DNA from: Tetranychus cinnabarinus
Lineage: Eukaryota > Arthropoda > Arachnida > Trombidiformes > Tetranychidae
Direction: 5' to 3'
Assembly: GCA_022266195.1 (NCBI GenBank)
Contig: WHVY01000001.1
Span: forward strand, 8,866,001-8,930,000
Length of the DNA stretch: 64,000 nucleotides
Shown piece after piece: positions 54,301-64,000 of the stretch; position 1 is the stretch's first letter; each line of letters starts with the position of its first letter. The position numbers were made by a program, and so were the translations under genes. Under the pieces are notes generated by a model, which was given only the letters and a program-made list of their open reading frames with translations, was not told where the DNA came from and ran no database searches.

Positions 54301-56509
54301 TCAGACTTCTTCTGAAGTTTTCAATGAAGTTTCAGAAAATATCTAAAGTCTTTAGTCTAAAGTTTTCGTCGAATTTCAGCAAATTTTAATTCGAGTCAAT
54401 CCAATGCATTTGCTGCTTTTAATGTCGTTGGCGTAAGATATTGATTCTGCTTTGGGCGGAATTTTTATTTTTATTTTTTAATTATAATTTTCAAGTCTAA
54501 ATCAACAAAATCTAGAAAAGGAAAGAGAACTGAAAATAGCACAAAATATTAAAAAAATGTTCATTTTCTAGTTAAAATATATTTATCTCTTGCCATTATT
54601 ATTCTTGTCATGTTATTAGTTTTTTTAACTCGACATTATGTTGCTCTCCCTGTAATTCAAAAAGTTGCGTTTAATAGGTTTTTACCTCGAAACATTTTCC
54701 ATTTTAAAAATTTCTATTACAATAAATAATGGTTATCATTGTTTATTGTTGTTGCAAGTTTTTAAACGTCAATGTCAACATGAAAAGATAAAACAGGGAA
54801 AAAGTATAAAATTATCTGAAAAGAGACGAAAAAGAAAACAATTACAATTTAAAAAGGAGAATCAAATTTTTTGGGTTAAAAGTTTGGATATCATGATGAT
54901 AATGATGATGAGGAAGACAAAGAGACATGAAATGCCCTCAAGAACTTTTAATATCGTCACAGTTAGCATTGTTATCAAAACCCTATTACAATGATAACAG
55001 AAGCCTATGAGGAGAATGAAAAATTTTATATTAAAGTAAAGAAAAGATTATAACTAATGTCATAACTTATGTTATTCACATTATCTCGACAATTAACTTT
55101 ACCATGCTAATGGAAAATACGAGGCAATTTAATAAAAGGTTCAACGTTTGTGCACATTCCTAGAAAATTTGACGATAGTCCAACGATAATCACTTGACGA
55201 CTTTTTCGTTGAATGCATTGAATGAAGAGCGAAGGCGATTGAATCTATAAAAATGATTGACTTTACAAAATCGTTAAATGTAAAACCTTTTCATTCAATT
55301 TGCTCTTCATTTACACAACTTTCGCTCTGAATTCATCTAAATGATCAGATATTTTCAGAACAAGATATGAAGCTCAATTTTTAAGAAAATTTCCATCGCA
55401 AGCTCAATATTGGTAAATTTAAATTTGAATTTTGGGGCTTGAATTGAATGTAATCAATTAAAGCAAACAAAAGCATTTTTCAAGCAAATCCGTTGATCAT
55501 GGCAAAACTCATTTAGACTTGTGATGTAAATATTGAAATTGATTACTGAGCCATTAAAGCTTGCTTTAAATCATCCAAATTATTTAATATTCATAACTGA
55601 TCTACTTTTATTCACAAATAATGTCAGCCTAACAAATGAATCTTAAAAAAAAGCTGACTCGCCCTGTATAATGAATATTTGTCTAAATGATAATGCTAAT
55701 CATAATTTACCATCAACTCTGAAACATTTTACTTGGATTATTATCAAAATCATCATTATTTTTCTGTGGTCTTTTGTAAATAACTTAGTAATACAATAAA
55801 GAAAGAAAATTAATATTGCTCGTAATTTAGCTCAACTCTATTCAGTGAAATGATGCTTTGAACAATATTTTTCTTCTTTTTTCATCCAATTTCTTAGTGT
55901 TTTTTTTCTTCTTCTGCACCTTCTGTTATTTTAATCACAATAATCATAAAAGTGTTAATAAAAAACAAAGATGTAATGAAATAATCATACATTTTGTACA
56001 TGAATAGCAAGTAATACTAAAAGAATCATGTTTTTTTTGCTGTTGATCAATAAAATAATACACAAGTAAAAGCGAACCTTAAGTGTCTTTATTAGGTTAA
56101 TGACATTCCTTTTCATCTTACTCAAACTTTCAGTGTTATTATCATTATTATTCAATGGAATGAGCTCTTATTGTTTTCCTCAATTCACAAGATTATCTAA
56201 ATTATTGTAGTTTTGTTTCCTCTCTTGTTATCGCTTTCAATAAAAGCTGCTCAATCACAATGAACAAACATGAAAATTGACAAAAAACAGTCCATTGATT
56301 GTCAACACATTTTATATCCTTGACCTTTCTTGTTTCTCATTGTTGCCATTTTCAATGCATTTTTAGCTTCATCTGGTCAAGAAAAAGCAACTTTTCATGA
56401 ACAGGAAAAAGAAACATTTTCACCTTTACTTTTCAAGTTACACTTTCACCTCCACAGGTTCAAGTTAATGTGATAAACTACAAATAATTTTTTGCCTTTT
56501 TTCATTGTA
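51337..56509. other. AT-rich interval upstream of the receptor gene
   Basis: No supported gene. A CT dinucleotide run lies at about 53464-53489. Toward the right end two pyrimidine-rich 3' splice sites appear: CTCCACAG ending near 56457 and TTTTTTCATTGTAG ending at 56510. Both are suitable for joining an upstream untranslated exon to the receptor's coding exon, so part of this interval is probably its first intron. Confidence 0.4.
53464..53489. repeat. CT dinucleotide microsatellite
   Basis: About 13 CT units in a row. On the minus strand this reads as an Arg-Glu repeat inside a spurious open frame. Confidence 0.95.
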
Positions 56510-56510
56510 G

Positions 56511-56852
56511 GTTGCAACTGGACTACCAAAGGATATTAATTTTCAAGCAACTTGTTGATTCAATGATAAATGGATAGAAAAATGTTGAACCATGAGTTGA
56601 CCAAGGGACAAGTTGATGATAAAATTGACGAAAATTGAAATATATCTGGAAATGTGATTATAAAGGGCAATATATTCTGAAGCTGATAAACATTTTGTGC
56701 AATTTGTTGAAAAATATTGAAATACTTTTGGGTTAAACCCAAAAGACACCAAACAATGAGCTTGATTAGACTTTATCATCAGTGCCACCATCGATACCAT
56801 TACTTTTACCATTATTGTTATTGTTGTTGTTAATTGTGTTTAATGTGAAATC
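56511..56852 (+). promoter_or_regulatory. Probable 5' untranslated region of the receptor gene
   Basis: The region runs from a strong 3' splice site (polypyrimidine tract then CATTGTAG ending at 56510) to the receptor ATG. It contains several short upstream start codons and a TTATTGTTATTGTTGTTGTTAA-type run just before the start. Its use as a leader is inferred from the splice site and position only. Confidence 0.4.
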
Positions 56853-59039
56853 ATGGCCGATCCAATTGGTAACATACTTGAACCAGGTCTCAATGGTTAC
56901 AACAATTTGAGTTGGGTAAACAATTGTATGCTTCAGCTTGGGTTAACCTCAATGGCCGATCATCTAATGGGCAACATAAGCCAAGCCTATGACAACTCAG
57001 GCTTGCCTTTAACTTCATCTACATCGTCACTTGCTTCTTCGGTTTCCACCTCATCTTCACCGCTCTCCTTGTCTTTTCCTTCTTCGCCCTCTTTAACTAC
57101 TTCCTCTTACGGGTCATCGTCTCCGTCTTTACCTTCTTCGCTGTCCAACTCTTTAACCTTTAATCCAGCTTCGACCCTCAATTCAACTTCACTAGAATCT
57201 TTATATTTAAATTGTACTAATTCAACTTTACCAATTTTCACTGAAGATGCCTTCATTGGTAGTTATTCAGCCTTGGTACTTGAGTTTACCAAAATTTTGT
57301 ACGGCATTGTTTGCCTGGTTGGACTTTGTGGCAACACTTTGGTCATCTATGTGGTTCTACGCTTCTCCAAGATGCAAACAGTGACCAACATGTACATCTT
57401 TAATCTTGCCCTGGCCGATGAAATGTTTCTCATAGGTTTACCCTTTCTGATAGCCACTGTTAAATATAAATCTTGGCCTTTTGGTCGATTAATGTGTCAA
57501 ATTTACATGATAACAACCTCAATTAACCAATTTACTTCTTCCCTTTTATTGACCGTTATGTCCGCTGATCGTTACATTGCCGTTTGCCATCCAATATCGT
57601 CACCACGATATCGAACACCATTTATTGCCAAATTTATTTGCCTCACCGTTTGGACAGTTTCAGCTCTCCTAATGGTTCCCATTTTCATGTACGCCAACGT
57701 CCTTTCCCATGAACCAAAGAACACTTTATCCTGTAACATTGTTTTCCCTGAAAATGAATACATGAACGGTCAGAAGGCTTTCACCCTTTACTCTTTTACC
57801 CTTGGATTTTTTATACCTTTTATCCTCATCTTTTTATTCTATTTTCTGGTCATCTGTAAATTACGAACCGTTGGACCCAAAAACAAATCAAAGGAAAAAA
57901 AACGCTCCCATCGTAAGGTGACCTACTTGGTACTCACAGTGATTACCGTTTACGTTGGCTGTTGGCTTCCCTATTGGATAGGACAGGTTTATATAACCTT
58001 TCAAAAGCCCAACGTCCGTCACTCAGATCTTTGTGTATCCATATTGTTACTCGCAGGTTGCCTCTCGTACGCCAATTCAGCGGTAAATCCAATTTTGTAC
58101 GCTTTTCTGAGTGACAATTTTAAGAAAAGTTTTGCCAAAGCTTTTACTTGTGCTGCAGGTAAAGATGTGAATGCAGCTTTACATGTTGAAAATTCAGTTT
58201 TCCCAAAGACAACTCGAGGCTCAACTAAGGGTACAACTGGTGCCGGTCTAGGAGTTGCGGGCAATGCTTGTGTTCCTGGCTGTAGTGGCAGTGGATGTTC
58301 AGGTAAACTGAATGGTGACCCAAGCGGAGGTTCGAGAGTAGGAGGAGAGACTGAGATTGCTCATCAGGGAAGCTCATTCGGTTGTAATCTTGGTTCTCCA
58401 TGCCAAGGTGTTTACGTTGATCATTTATCGGATTCACCGTCAATGAATCTTACCCAGAGACTTTTGGTAACCGGTCAAAGTGTTACTGCAAGTGTTAATG
58501 AAAGTGCTCATTCAATGGATAAAAATAGTTTTTCACATCAAAATGGTAACAAGTGTATTACAAATTGTTCCCAACAACAGCAACAGCTAATTGATCATGA
58601 TAGTGAGGCAGTTACTCTTGTTAATCTACTTTACCACCAAAACACTACAGAAACAAACATTATTATGACTGATGATGATGATAGAGTTGGCTTAAATCAT
58701 GATCAAAATGAGGATAACGATGAAGATGATTATGATGATTATGATGGTGATGATGGAAATAATGTTGAGCTTATTAATCGTAATAAAGATGTTCACGAGT
58801 TTATATCATTTACTCCTGAAGCTTCTCAAGGAATTATTAATTTCTCTTGTTGTTCAGATGATGATCCAGTTAATGATAAACCAAGGAAAAATCATCATGG
58901 ACTGTTTAGTTCGAGTGCATTAAAATCACGATTATGTAATGGCATCCGGTCTAATCGATCATCAACCAGTAATAATAACAGTAATAACCCAAATGATCAT
59001 CAGCATCACCATCCTCCAGCAGATCCAACTCATCTTTAA
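56853..59039 (+). CDS. AstC-R: Allatostatin-C / somatostatin-type peptide GPCR
   Basis: A class A GPCR of 728 residues in one uninterrupted coding exon. The N-terminus (1-145) has a Ser-rich tract (about 53-110) and N-glycosylation sites (such as NCT and NST at 120-125). Seven membrane segments run from about 146 to 418: GN in TM1 (Asn161), LALAD in TM2 (Asp189), Cys215 before TM3, DRY at 239-241, Trp267 in TM4, Cys294 in extracellular loop 2, CWLP at 370-373, and NPILY at 412-416. ANSAVNPILYAFLSDNFKKSF matches allatostatin-C receptors and the related vertebrate somatostatin/opioid receptors. In arthropods these couple to Gi/o and respond to allatostatin C, which inhibits juvenile-hormone synthesis or gut and motor activity. 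The C-tail is unusually long (about 300 residues), with a Gly/Ser/Cys-rich part, QQQQQ, an acidic block (about 607-635) and a His-rich end. The start (ATCATGG) fits the Kozak pattern. Other somatostatin-like receptors are the main alternative. Confidence 0.9.
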   Translation: MADPIGNILEPGLNGYNNLSWVNNCMLQLGLTSMADHLMGNISQAYDNSGLPLTSSTSSLASSVSTSSSPLSLSFPSSPSLTTSSYGSSSPSLPSSLSNSLTFNPASTLNSTSLESLYLNCTNSTLPIFTEDAFIGSYSALVLEFTKILYGIVCLVGLCGNTLVIYVVLRFSKMQTVTNMYIFNLALADEMFLIGLPFLIATVKYKSWPFGRLMCQIYMITTSINQFTSSLLLTVMSADRYIAVCHPISSPRYRTPFIAKFICLTVWTVSALLMVPIFMYANVLSHEPKNTLSCNIVFPENEYMNGQKAFTLYSFTLGFFIPFILIFLFYFLVICKLRTVGPKNKSKEKKRSHRKVTYLVLTVITVYVGCWLPYWIGQVYITFQKPNVRHSDLCVSILLLAGCLSYANSAVNPILYAFLSDNFKKSFAKAFTCAAGKDVNAALHVENSVFPKTTRGSTKGTTGAGLGVAGNACVPGCSGSGCSGKLNGDPSGGSRVGGETEIAHQGSSFGCNLGSPCQGVYVDHLSDSPSMNLTQRLLVTGQSVTASVNESAHSMDKNSFSHQNGNKCITNCSQQQQQLIDHDSEAVTLVNLLYHQNTTETNIIMTDDDDRVGLNHDQNEDNDEDDYDDYDGDDGNNVELINRNKDVHEFISFTPEASQGIINFSCCSDDDPVNDKPRKNHHGLFSSSALKSRLCNGIRSNRSSTSNNNSNNPNDHQHHHPPADPTHL

Positions 59040-60180
59040 TAAAACATTGAAGCAACACCATTAACAAAGATATAAACTAAAATAATAACAATTTAATAAA
59101 TGCTACAACAAAACCAATAAACAATAGCAATCAAGCTAATAATGGAATCAACTGAATTTTCAAATTCAATATTGAATAAGATGAATTATATTCACCTTTG
59201 AATACAAAACAAAATACAAATACAAACCAAAACAATTTGTACCTACTTCAACTGGCGACATCTGCTGGTTACATTATAACCTGTTGTTTTTCTCAATAAA
59301 ACACCGAAATGGTTAATTAATTCACCAGTAAAAAAGCAGGGTAATTAAACCAAACAAATTGGAATACTAATTGAAAAGATTGTAATAAAATTGCGATAAA
59401 AAAGCCCAAACTAACGCATATAAATAAGAAAATATCAAAACTACTTTGTGTTAATATTTCAACTAATCATTCTACTTCTTAATTTATTATTATCTTTATC
59501 CATGATTAACTTGACTATTAAATGTATCTATCATCATCATCATCAGCCTTACCTAATGAATCAATGTTAACCAAAATTGGAAATCAACTTCAAAACCCGC
59601 CATCATTATTGAGCCATCATTTTGTTTTTGGTACAAACACAGCCAAATCAAACCATTCAATTGACCAAAAGATTCGGATAAATTATGATTTTGTTTCCCT
59701 GTTTAATTGTTTATTGAAATAATTGTATCAGTTTAGGGATGGATTGCTTCAGCAAAAAAAGTGAATTTGATTCAGTACGAAATCAAATCATTGTTTTTAA
59801 TAAAAAAAATTATTCAATTTGTTAGTTGCTGTCCAAACTTTTTCACTCCGCTAAATGCATTTAACGAAATTTTTGATTATCAAAAAGTCAGATTCATGAT
59901 ATTTTTTGATTAGCAGCTCCTGTAAAATGGAGTTGTACAAGCTGATAAATACATAAATGTCGATTGTATAAATTATACTTTAAAATTTCTGTTCTTTCGT
60001 AAAATAATTTTTTACAAGTAAAAAATGTCAGTTGAAACCAAAAGGTTGAGATTTTTCAGAATGCAAATGATTAGGTAGATTATGAAGAAAAGGCTCTCAT
60101 GTTTTGATAAAAAATATTAAAATGGATTGGAGTTGAATGCACATAGTTTTTAGGTATGATAATATTTTTACTCGAAGGCT
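59040..60180. other. Convergent 3' intergenic region
   Basis: This holds the 3' untranslated regions of the receptor (plus strand) and alpha-catenin (minus strand), which converge. AATAAA-type polyadenylation signals on the plus strand lie near 59094 and 59295, among others. At 59253-59268 the minus strand reads CCAGCAGATGTCGCCA, which resembles the core CTCF motif. No gene is visible here. Confidence 0.6.
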
Positions 60181-62980
60181 TTAAAAGTCATCTGTTTGGA
60201 ATTGGCTCAATGCTTTTAAGGGGGAATCAGTTCTTTTGGTTGATCCTTTTCGAACTTTAGCCCTGGCCTCTTCTGGCTTTTCTTTGCGAACCAAAGGTTT
60301 CTTTTCCGGAGCTCGCATCTTCCAAACAACGATTGGTGAACTTATGATTCCACCTCTGGTATATTTTGTTGACGCGACATAAGAAGCTTTAACAGTGAGA
60401 ACCACTGCATTCATCAAGTTTTTGGCTGCCTGGATGAGGGATGTTGCGCTGTCCAACTGTTGAATAAAGTAAAAATAATTATTAAGATAAATCTTTTCTT
60501 TAAATTTAAATAAACAGTCTGACTTACCCCTGATACAATTAGATTTCCTGATATGTTTTGAACATCGGCCTTTACTTTTGAGGTAATATTTAATTGTTGA
60601 CAGTAAAGTTCGATTCTCTTGAGATAAGCAAGTAAATCTTTCTTAGTATCTGATTCAGGACATTGTTCAGCAATTTGACCTGCTAGTTTATCCAATGTTG
60701 TTCCTAACTCGGAAATCTCTTTAGCTTTACTGATGACATCCATTGTTGTTTTCAGCGGACCTTTACCTCGAGTGAATTCAGTCATTTCAATCATGATGAA
60801 ACACATTTTTTTAGCAATAACAACAATGTCATTTCCCTTTTCGTCCCATTTTGCCACTTCTCGATCAAATCTTACTTTTTCGGTCCTAAATGTCTCAAAT
60901 TGTGCGGCAATCTTTTGTTTTTCTTCTTCAGGTATCATCCTATAGGCTTCTCTTGTATTGGTTAAACCACTGATCTCAGGATATTCATCAAAATCAGTGA
61001 CAACGCTTGATTTACTTCGAGTTTCACAAGTATTATCTTCATATTCAATTTCAGTTTCAGAGTCCAAGTCATCAATTACTCGATCAAAATGAACAGCTCG
61101 TCGAATTTCTTTCACTCCATCATAAACCATCCTAGAGGCGTCAATGAACTGGTTATCATCCAATTCTTTTAATCGATTATTTGATAATAATTCAACAGCC
61201 TTTTCTACTTTACTGGCAAAAGCAGGCATTATTCTATTTCTCAATTCAAATACAGCATTCATAACTCTTTCAGTATACTCGTTGGGCTCATAATTATCCA
61301 TTTCAGCAGAGACGACATTACAAACTCGAGCAGCACGTCCTCTTATAGCTCCAGCCATACGATCGAGTTTATCTCCATCATGTTCATTTAGAGCTGAAAC
61401 ACATTCTTTAAAATCTTCTAGAATATGACTTTCGGAAACAGCTAGGAAATCATCAATTGTGGTGATGTCGTCGACAGCTTCAGTTAATATACGAACTTGA
61501 GTTTCCCATAGATTTTTAAAGGCATCCATATTTTCAATAGCAACTTTTGATTTCGGTCGAGCTGCTAAGATTTTGGCAGCATTAATAACTTGAGGGCATA
61601 AGTTGTTGATTTGAAGGGCTGCATATCTTACCATACGAACACCTTCTTCGTTATTAGACATGCTACATGCAAGGCTAGCAACCTCCACCAATTTTTTAGC
61701 ATGTTCATCAAACATTTTTTGGTAAAGTTCAACTTCGGCCTCGTCACCACGTCTAGCTGCTTCATCCAAAACGAGAAGAGGAACATTGGTTTCCAGGAAA
61801 GAGTCTGATACATGGTCAATGACTGCCTGTCTCAATTGTCGTCGTAAATCTTTAGTTTTAATTGTCATCCGCTCAACCGCTCTTTCCAAGTTTTCAGAAG
61901 GCTCTTTCGATCCAACATTTGCGAAATATTCTGATAAAAGATCTTGAAGAGCTTGACGGACAGCATTGCATTCGACAACAATTCTTTCCTTTCTAATATC
62001 GCGAGTGCATGAAGAGTCTGCCATCAAAGCTGCACCACTAATGATTCTTTCCAATTGTGCTTCCAGGTCTGGTCGAGTTGTAGATTCATTGTACGTCAAT
62101 GGTTCCATCATGATTCTTTCATCAAAGTCGTCTAAAGCTGAAGCCATTTCTCCAGGGAAATCATAGGAATCGCCTATGCCTTTGGGTTTATTACCTTTGG
62201 CAACATCTCTCACAGTGTTCACAGCTTCACAAACTTGTCTAAATATGAAATCACGATTCTCTTTAGCAGCAGACAGTTCAGGATGACGAACAAACACCTT
62301 AGAAGCTGTTAAAAGCATCATGCTGTTTTTCTTGAGGACAGCCCTAGCAGCACCAAGATCATCACGCAATTTAGAATCTTTTAGCTCATTTTGTCTTTTA
62401 GCAGCATGATAGAATAAATTATTGGCATTCAAGCCAAACTTATTGAAGTTCTCGATCAACTCATCATGACTGTTAGCGTTGGCAACGTTGTTCAAATCAC
62501 CTTCAACGGCTTCCAAAGATTTTAATAAATTTTTGACGTCCACACTGTCAGCCAGAATTATAAGTTCAGCGACACGAAAGAGTAGATTTCTTGCGTTTTG
62601 GACCATTTTGCTCCTTTTAGCTGACGAAAAAGGATCATCTGCAAAATCACGAGAAGCTTCACACATATTTTGTCCAGCCTCACGAACTTTTTCTATGCAC
62701 TTATTCATCTCTTCTTGAATGTCATCATTTTCACGGGCTATTTCTTCACCAATACTGATGAAATTCTGAATCGATTTTTCAACTGTGGCAACCAAAACTT
62801 GTGGTCTCTTTGATCTCCCACCTTTTCTTTTTTCTTGATTGTTCACCAGTGTAGTAACCTAAGATAGATAAATATAATGAAATATTAGAAATCTAAAAAT
62901 AAAAAAATACTAAGACTTACCTCAAGAACTAATGGAGCCAAAGCTTCCTCAATTGAACGGGTCTCTATTTTTAATGCCAT
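60181..62980 (-). CDS. alpha-Cat: Alpha-catenin (three coding exons)
   Basis: Alpha-catenin links beta-catenin/cadherin complexes to F-actin at adherens junctions. Coding exons are 62921-62980 (20 codons, beginning MALKIETRSIEEALAPLVLE), 60528-62858 (777 codons) and 60181-60456 (91 codons plus TAA). All introns are GT-AG, phase 0, of 62 bp (62859-62920) and 71 bp (60457-60527). The product is 888 residues, close to the 906-917 of vertebrate and fly proteins. The N-terminal third is the beta-catenin-binding vinculin-homology domain. The central M region carries SGAALMADSSCTRD, HVSDSFLETNVPLLVL and DDITTIDDFLAVSESHILED. The C-terminal actin-binding domain carries KWDEKGNDIVVIAKKMC, EMTEFTRGKGPLK and SLIQAAKNLMNAVV, followed by the basic tail WKMRAPEKKPLVRKEKPEEA. 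The N-terminus is slightly shorter than in other animals (it lacks the segment before the KxETR motif). No defects were seen. Confidence 0.96.
60457..60527 (-). other. Alpha-catenin intron 2
   Basis: 71 bp, GTAAGTC donor and TTTATTCAACAG acceptor, phase 0. Removing it joins ...VSG to LDSATSLIQ, as expected for the family. The unspliced frame reads on for 30 or so unrelated residues. Confidence 0.95.
62859..62920 (-). other. Alpha-catenin intron 1
   Basis: 62 bp, GTAAGTC donor and CTATCTTAG acceptor, phase 0. It joins APLVLE to VTTLVNNQ, matching the EPLVTQVTTLVN-type region of other alpha-catenins. Confidence 0.93.
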
Positions 62981-63394
62981 TTTTAAATTTTTCTAATTGA
63001 TTGAAATATGGTATCAAATGATTTGAATGAGTAAATTACAAATGTAAAAAATAAACTAATTAACCAGGTAGAAAATAAAAGAGATTCAAAATTTGAGATG
63101 GATAGTGAAATATTTGTTTGTTGCTTATTTTCATGAAAATCTCTTGTCAAATGGAAACAGAAAATTAGAGGGAGACACTTGACTAGAGCGATTTTTAAAT
63201 ATATATCCAAAGGACAATTTTGATTGTATTTTAATTCAAAACAAACTTTATACATTAAAATGTCAACAGAGGATAAATATGGTCGATTCCAGTTATATAA
63301 AAATTTACATCTAACAATAGCCGAAGTTACATTGGTTCTATGTTCTTGATGGAGTAAGCTTAAGTGGTTATTTAGCTGATGATTAATTTTTAAT
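62981..63394. other. Intergenic spacer and alpha-catenin promoter region
   Basis: 414 bp between the end of the methyltransferase gene and the alpha-catenin start, both on the minus strand. It must hold the 3' end of the former and the leader and promoter of the latter, unless leader introns lie elsewhere. AT-rich, with no obvious TATA box placed well relative to the start. Confidence 0.5.
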
Positions 63395-64000
63395 CTACAG
63401 ATATGTATTTTTATGCTTTCTTTGTAATGTCAATTTAAGTAATCGTCTATTTCTTTCGTGTTCAACTTGTTCCGGAGTCTTTATTTTCCGAATAGGAACT
63501 GATTCTTCTAGCGCTTCCTTCATGGGTACGCCTTCTTTTAAACGCACCAGAATACACAAAACTTGGTCCAAAGTTAATATTTTGTTACCTATCATTGATA
63601 AGTGTTGGTCTAATGGTAAACGAGCAGTTTTTAACCCTTCTTTTTTACATTTGGCTAAGGAAACGGGCTTAATAACACGTCTATCAACCAGCCCACCGAC
63701 TATGTAAATAGCCTCATCATCAAATTTGTGTAAATCAACAGATGAATCTGGACAAAGGTAAACCAATTTTTCCTTAGGAAATAGATCTAGGTACGATCTT
63801 TCCGTTCGGTGGATGAAACTATTTGTGAAAATAGCGTTACGATTCCAACCTAAAACTTCATCTAAATACGAATGAGTCTTTTCTTTGGGATTTAAGCCAC
63901 AAAACCACAGGTCAAAAGGATCTTCGGACTCTCGTATTTTTTGATAACCAAAACACAACTGTTTAACCAGGCTTTTCTTTTCTTGAGTATGCATGCAGTT
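63395..64000 (-). CDS. TRMT10C: TRMT10-family tRNA (guanine-N1) methyltransferase, probably TRMT10C; N-terminus cut by window edge
   Basis: About 200 C-terminal residues of a SPOUT-class methyltransferase. Visible family motifs are LVYLCPDS (residues about 77-84), IYIVGGLVDRR (about 96-106), the SAM-knot segment SLAKCKKEGLKTARLPLD (about 112-129), and LTLDQVLCILVRLKEG. A basic C-terminal tail with KIKTPEQVEHERNRR follows. The PLSLAKAKKEG-like wording is typical of TRMT10C/MRPP1, which with an SDR-family partner methylates purine 9 of mitochondrial tRNAs and forms the base of the protein-only mitochondrial RNase P. TRMT10A/B are nuclear or cytosolic relatives and are the alternative. The frame is open to the window end, so the ATG at 63992-63994 is unlikely to be the true start. 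The TAG stop is at 63395-63397. Confidence 0.8.
   Translation of the reverse strand, partial: NCMHTQEKKSLVKQLCFGYQKIRESEDPFDLWFCGLNPKEKTHSYLDEVLGWNRNAIFTNSFIHRTERSYLDLFPKEKLVYLCPDSSVDLHKFDDEAIYIVGGLVDRRVIKPVSLAKCKKEGLKTARLPLDQHLSMIGNKILTLDQVLCILVRLKEGVPMKEALEESVPIRKIKTPEQVEHERNRRLLKLTLQRKHKNTYL

Noticed and set aside
57572..58443. Minus-strand frames inside the receptor exon
   Set aside because: They are antisense shadows of the receptor coding sequence.
59522..59722. 66-codon plus-strand frame after the receptor
   Set aside because: It starts in a CAT trinucleotide run within 3' untranslated sequence and shows no domain.
60414..60520. Read-through C-terminus of alpha-catenin in the middle exon frame
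   Set aside because: A GTAAGTC donor precedes it, and splicing to 60456 restores the conserved family C-terminus.
61611..62718. Plus-strand frames inside alpha-catenin
   Set aside because: They are antisense shadows of alpha-catenin exon 2.

Overview
This is a strongly AT-rich stretch of an animal nuclear genome, most likely an arthropod and possibly a mite or another chelicerate. The evidence is a peptide-receptor gene of the arthropod allatostatin-C receptor type, an innexin fragment (invertebrate gap-junction family), alpha-catenin with very short introns (62 and 71 bp), and eukaryotic tRNA genes with oligo-T terminators. The species cannot be named from the sequence.

Layout. From 1 to about 56.5 kb there is no convincing intact protein gene. 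This gene-poor stretch contains: a 0.7-kb foldback element (about 2.8-3.5 kb); a decayed Tc1/mariner element with matched terminal inverted repeats and a nested endonuclease-like remnant (15.1-16.7 kb), with unrecognised coding-like pieces beside it to 17.5 kb; seven near-identical tRNA-Asn(GTT) genes in direct and palindromic duplications (26.9-32.7 kb); a degenerate 15-bp minisatellite at 38.4 kb; an innexin exon fragment split by a TA-flanked foldback MITE and followed by a second Tc1/mariner remnant (47.3-48.5 kb); and a 0.44-kb element with inverted-repeat ends and a tRNA-like pol III promoter (50.9-51.3 kb). The rest is unassigned AT-rich sequence. Isolated splice-site pairs are visible, including a possible signal-peptide micro-exon at 37.8 kb.

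The gene-dense end begins at 56.5 kb. On the plus strand is a single-coding-exon rhodopsin-family GPCR of 728 residues, best matched to the allatostatin-C/somatostatin receptor family. Convergent to it on the minus strand is alpha-catenin (three coding exons, 888 residues). Upstream of alpha-catenin on the same strand is the C-terminal part of a TRMT10-family tRNA methyltransferase, probably TRMT10C (mitochondrial RNase P protein 1), running off the window edge. These three genes serve unrelated roles (peptide signalling, cell adhesion, mitochondrial tRNA processing), and nothing in the sequence suggests co-regulation. No CRISPR array, bacterial operon or rRNA was seen. The most unusual structures are the palindromic tRNA-Asn amplification and the MITE-split innexin fragment.
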